This document shows positions 61,640 to 64,000 of a DNA stretch of 64,000 bases, piece by piece. The DNA comes from Aquanectria penicillioides. Its lineage: Eukaryota > Ascomycota > Sordariomycetes > Hypocreales > Nectriaceae. The stretch's first letter is position 1. Every line of letters starts with the position of its first letter. The notes under the pieces were generated by a model. That model saw nothing but the letters and a program-made list of their open reading frames with translations. It had not been told where the DNA came from and ran no database searches. Position numbers and translations under genes: made by a program. The stretch spans positions 1,116,001 to 1,180,000 of the forward strand of contig PYIU01000008.1 in assembly GCA_003415625.1 (NCBI GenBank), in the 5' to 3' direction.

Positions 61640-62301
61640 GCATCTGAAGTGTGTACGATATGGGTGCGGTTTGCAATGTTATGATAGAATGATTTACCAG
61701 CGGGTTTTTGCTTTAGGATCACAACTGAGCCTAGCTCCGAAAGGAGACTCGGTAGATAGACACATATGAGAACTTCTTTCAAGCCTCAGTCAGCTCGTTT
61801 CCCAATAACCTCGAAGCACCTCAATGTCCAGGAATTTCTTCAACTCTCCGACCGACAACGAAGAAGACCTTCCACAAAAGGCCCTCAGTCATACGTTCAG
61901 GTTCTGCTAGCAATCGTGCTTTATAGCCATGAGTGCTTTGAATTAATTTTGAACTCTTCGATGTTAATTTGTTAATTGCAAGAGTTGCCATATCGACGTT
62001 AAAACTGTGTGCCCTGCCTCGACAAGACTGGCTGGCTCTACGTCGCCATGGAAGAATGTTGCTCCTCTTTCCATGGTGGCCCTTGGTGCCCTTAGTGGGG
62101 TTGGAGGTTGCTGCAAAAATTGGCACTTGAGTGAGGGAGGAAAATATTCACGTGATATGCTCATGGCCCACATTCTCCCCACTCTGATTCGCCAGGCTAG
62201 CGGGCACAATCCGTCTTCCACCCACACAAAATTTCCCCAAATCTCGAAATTCCTCTTCCTGTTGTGAGAACCTCATCGCAACTCCCGACAACACCGCAAA
62301 A
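61640..62301. other. Intergenic, RPL34 promoter
   Basis: 3' flank of the small gene and promoter of RPL34. It contains an E-box palindrome at 62148-62155. Confidence 0.65.
62148..62155. promoter_or_regulatory. E-box palindrome (Cbf1-like site) upstream of RPL34
   Basis: TCACGTGA, a perfect 8-bp palindrome 147 bp before the RPL34 start. It matches the E-box in the RPS16/RPL32 promoter. No telobox accompanies it. Confidence 0.5.
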
Positions 62302-63002
62302 ATGGTCTCCCAGCGTGTCACTTACCGCCGCCGCAACGGGTGAGTTCCTATCCCGACGACATCGAATCAATCAATCGTCGAGCCTCTCTGCTCTTTCGCG
62401 ATCGCTGGGACTGACAATAATTTCTCCCGCAGCTACAACACCCGTTCCAACCGAACCCGAGTCATCAAGACTCCCGGTGGTGACATTCGCCTGCTTCACA
62501 TCAAGAAGCGCGGCACTGTCCCCAAGTGCGGTGACTGCGGCTCCAAGCTCTCTGGCGTAGGTTTTCCCCGGCGAACAATCGAGCATTCATGGTGATCGTG
62601 GTGGGCTGGACTGGACTGAACCGACGAGATGGCACTCACTGCACGACTGGTAGGAGAGGATACGAAAAGGGCAACTTCGGGATTTCTTCGCACGACACTC
62701 GATCCTCTTTGTCGACTGCCAACTGCCTTCGCCATCAGTCCTCCAAATTCACCACCACCACCAACGAATGGACCCCTTCAGAGCAACACTTTACTAACAT
62801 TTCCCCCCTTTAGATTCCCGCTCTCCGACCCCGCGAGTACTCCCAGATCTCCAAGCCTAAGAAGACCGTCCAGCGTGCCTACGGTGGTTCCCGATGCGGT
62901 GGCTGTGTCCGTGACCGCATTGTCCGTGCTTTCCTCATTGAGGAGCAGAAGATCGTCAAGAAGGTGTTGAAGGAGCAGGAGCAGAGCCAGAAGAAGAAAT
63001 AA
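62302..63002 (+). CDS. RPL34: 60S ribosomal protein L34 (eL34)
   Basis: Large-subunit structural protein. Three exons (62302-62339, 62433-62556, 62814-63002) encode 116 aa, the family length. It starts [20 protein letters not shown]. Cys pairs at CGDCG and CGGC form the zinc-ribbon pattern. The C-terminus is a lysine-rich tail. The first exon is short (38 bp), as is common for ribosomal-protein genes. Introns are 93 and 257 bp; the second has a GTAGGT donor and an ACTAAC branch. I saw no box C/D snoRNA in the longer intron. Confidence 0.97.
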
Positions 63003-63260
63003 ATGCAATTTCCATTGCCGGATTTGGCTTTCTGCGTGGGAGGGCAAGGAACTCTGGGGACTCGGTTCATTGCTTTGGTGTTCATTAGGGCAAAAGGGAC
63101 TGCATGATACATCGCGGCCGGGCCAAGGATGGTCGGTCTTCTGCCGTCTTAGGACTGCTTCTTACCTCTTGGTGGTTGAAATGAAAACGAACATCAAGCG
63201 GGCGCACGCTGATCTTCCCCCATATTTTTCGAGTGACATTTGATATGTGAGTGTGTGAGT

Positions 63261-63291
<31 letters not shown>

Positions 63292-63633
63292 CGTGTGGCA
63301 GCACTGGCGTTTAGAACCAGTGTGCACAACTCAAATCTATTCGGGCAATTCGTCTCTGGCAGGTCCTATTTCATGTGTTCTGTATATATGGTTTTCACCA
63401 GTTGTAGTTGGTGTGATGTGGTGAGATTTCCGATCCTGTCGCCTCTTGTTGCCCGCAAAATAATTGCAATCATCATGACGTGCGGGACTCGGGAAAAAAA
63501 TAATGGACACCCCACGTTCTTTTCCCTTCCAACTCCCTCACCTCTCGCACCCGAGCCCACGCTTCTTCACCTCCTCCACCAATTCTGACTCCGACAACCA
63601 TCGCAATACTTTCAGTTGCCTGGGGACTCGAAT
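63003..63633. other. Intergenic with GT microsatellite
   Basis: Between RPL34 and the NDUFAF3-like gene. It holds the GT repeat at 63247-63297 and otherwise nothing recognised. Confidence 0.6.
63247..63297 (+). repeat. GT/GTGA microsatellite
   Basis: About 50 bp of GT dinucleotides with two GA interruptions at the left end. Confidence 0.9.
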
Positions 63634-64000
63634 ATGGCCGCCCGCAGCTTCATACGGCCCTGCGCCGCCCCGCGCGCTCTGCGCCAAGCACTCTCTCAGT
63701 CCTACGCTTCTCCCACTCGACCCGCCATTACAGCTCTCCGATCCCACACACACACGCAGTCTAGTTTCTGTCAGGCATCACCATTAAATAGCAGCCTCTT
63801 CCACACGTTTTCGAGCCGATGGAATAGCCAAAAGCCTCCCGAGACTCCCCGTCAGACCGACTTGAGTGAGCTAGATGTCCTTGGCAACACACCGGTTCCC
63901 TCGACTTCGGTGGACGTGTGCATGTATGATGGGTTCGGTCTGAACAGTGGGATCACGATCACAGATGGCAATGGCGTGCTTCTAGTTGACGGAGAGGTGT
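63634..64000 (+). CDS. NDUFAF3: NDUFAF3-like complex I assembly factor (5' part, cut by window end)
   Basis: NDUFAF3-family proteins (DUF498 fold) help assemble the matrix arm of mitochondrial complex I. From the ATG at 63634 the frame stays open to the end of the window (122 codons). The first ~75 residues are rich in Arg, Ser and Ala with no acidic residues, a typical mitochondrial presequence. The family domain begins LDVLGNTPVPSTSVDVCMYD and continues GFGLNSGITITDGNGVLLVD. The catalytic-type residues of an enzyme are neither expected nor seen. The remaining ~100 residues and the stop codon lie beyond the window. Confidence 0.85.
   Translation, partial: MAARSFIRPCAAPRALRQALSQSYASPTRPAITALRSHTHTQSSFCQASPLNSSLFHTFSSRWNSQKPPETPRQTDLSELDVLGNTPVPSTSVDVCMYDGFGLNSGITITDGNGVLLVDGEV

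Noticed and set aside
62557..62813. Possible intronic snoRNA in RPL34 intron 2
   Set aside because: No RTGATGA box C with a properly spaced CTGA box D. The introns of RPS16 and RPL32 also lacked a convincing pair.

Overview
The window is nuclear DNA of a filamentous ascomycete, most probably a sordariomycete (Hypocreales-like). The genes carry short introns of about 50-110 bp with fungal signals: GTRNGT donors, GCTAAC/CTGAC branch sites and YAG acceptors. Recognised proteins include the ascomycete developmental zinc-finger regulator Con7, alternative NADH dehydrogenase, Dbp2 and a fungal NACHT-WD40 relic. Coordinates below are spans; exon limits were worked out by hand from splice signals, reading frame and family knowledge. 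No database search was run.

Layout. 1-6.3 kb: no convincing gene. 6.3-14.8 kb (all +): mitochondrial alternative NADH dehydrogenase, kynureninase and the DEAD-box helicase DBP2. 14.8-27.6 kb: a very large gene-poor block upstream of con7 (27.6-29.2 kb, +). Its last 1.5 kb has no ATG on the con7 strand and looks like an exceptionally long 5' leader. 29.2-35.1 kb: gene-poor, with an AT-rich island near 34.3-34.56 kb. 35.2-46.9 kb is dense housekeeping sequence: AAR2 (+), a divergent RPS16(-)/RPL32(+) pair sharing a promoter, an uncharacterised Cys-motif protein (+), TYR1 (-), an ATS1/KTI13-like RCC1-repeat gene with a one-base frameshift (+), and rad9 (-).

46.9-59 kb is accessory in character: a zinc-ribbon/polyQ hypothetical gene, an intracellular GH18 chitinase, a broken nucleotide-sugar dehydrogenase joined to the WD40 end of a decayed NACHT-WD40 (NLR-type) gene, and about 3.6 kb without genes. 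59-64 kb: a FAR1-type DNA-binding-domain protein (-), a small conserved fungal protein (+), RPL34 (+) and the 5' part of an NDUFAF3-like complex I assembly gene (+) that runs off the window.

Functional themes are translation (RPS16, RPL32, RPL34, ATS1), RNA processing (DBP2, AAR2), mitochondrial respiration (NDE, NDUFAF3), aromatic amino acid/NAD metabolism (TYR1, kynureninase), genome integrity (rad9) and development (con7). The genes appear to be independent units rather than a pathway cluster. The observations most worth following are the 1.5-kb AUG-free con7 leader, the composite NLR/dehydrogenase relic, the conserved-position long intron of DBP2, and the E-box plus telobox pairing in the shared ribosomal-protein promoter.
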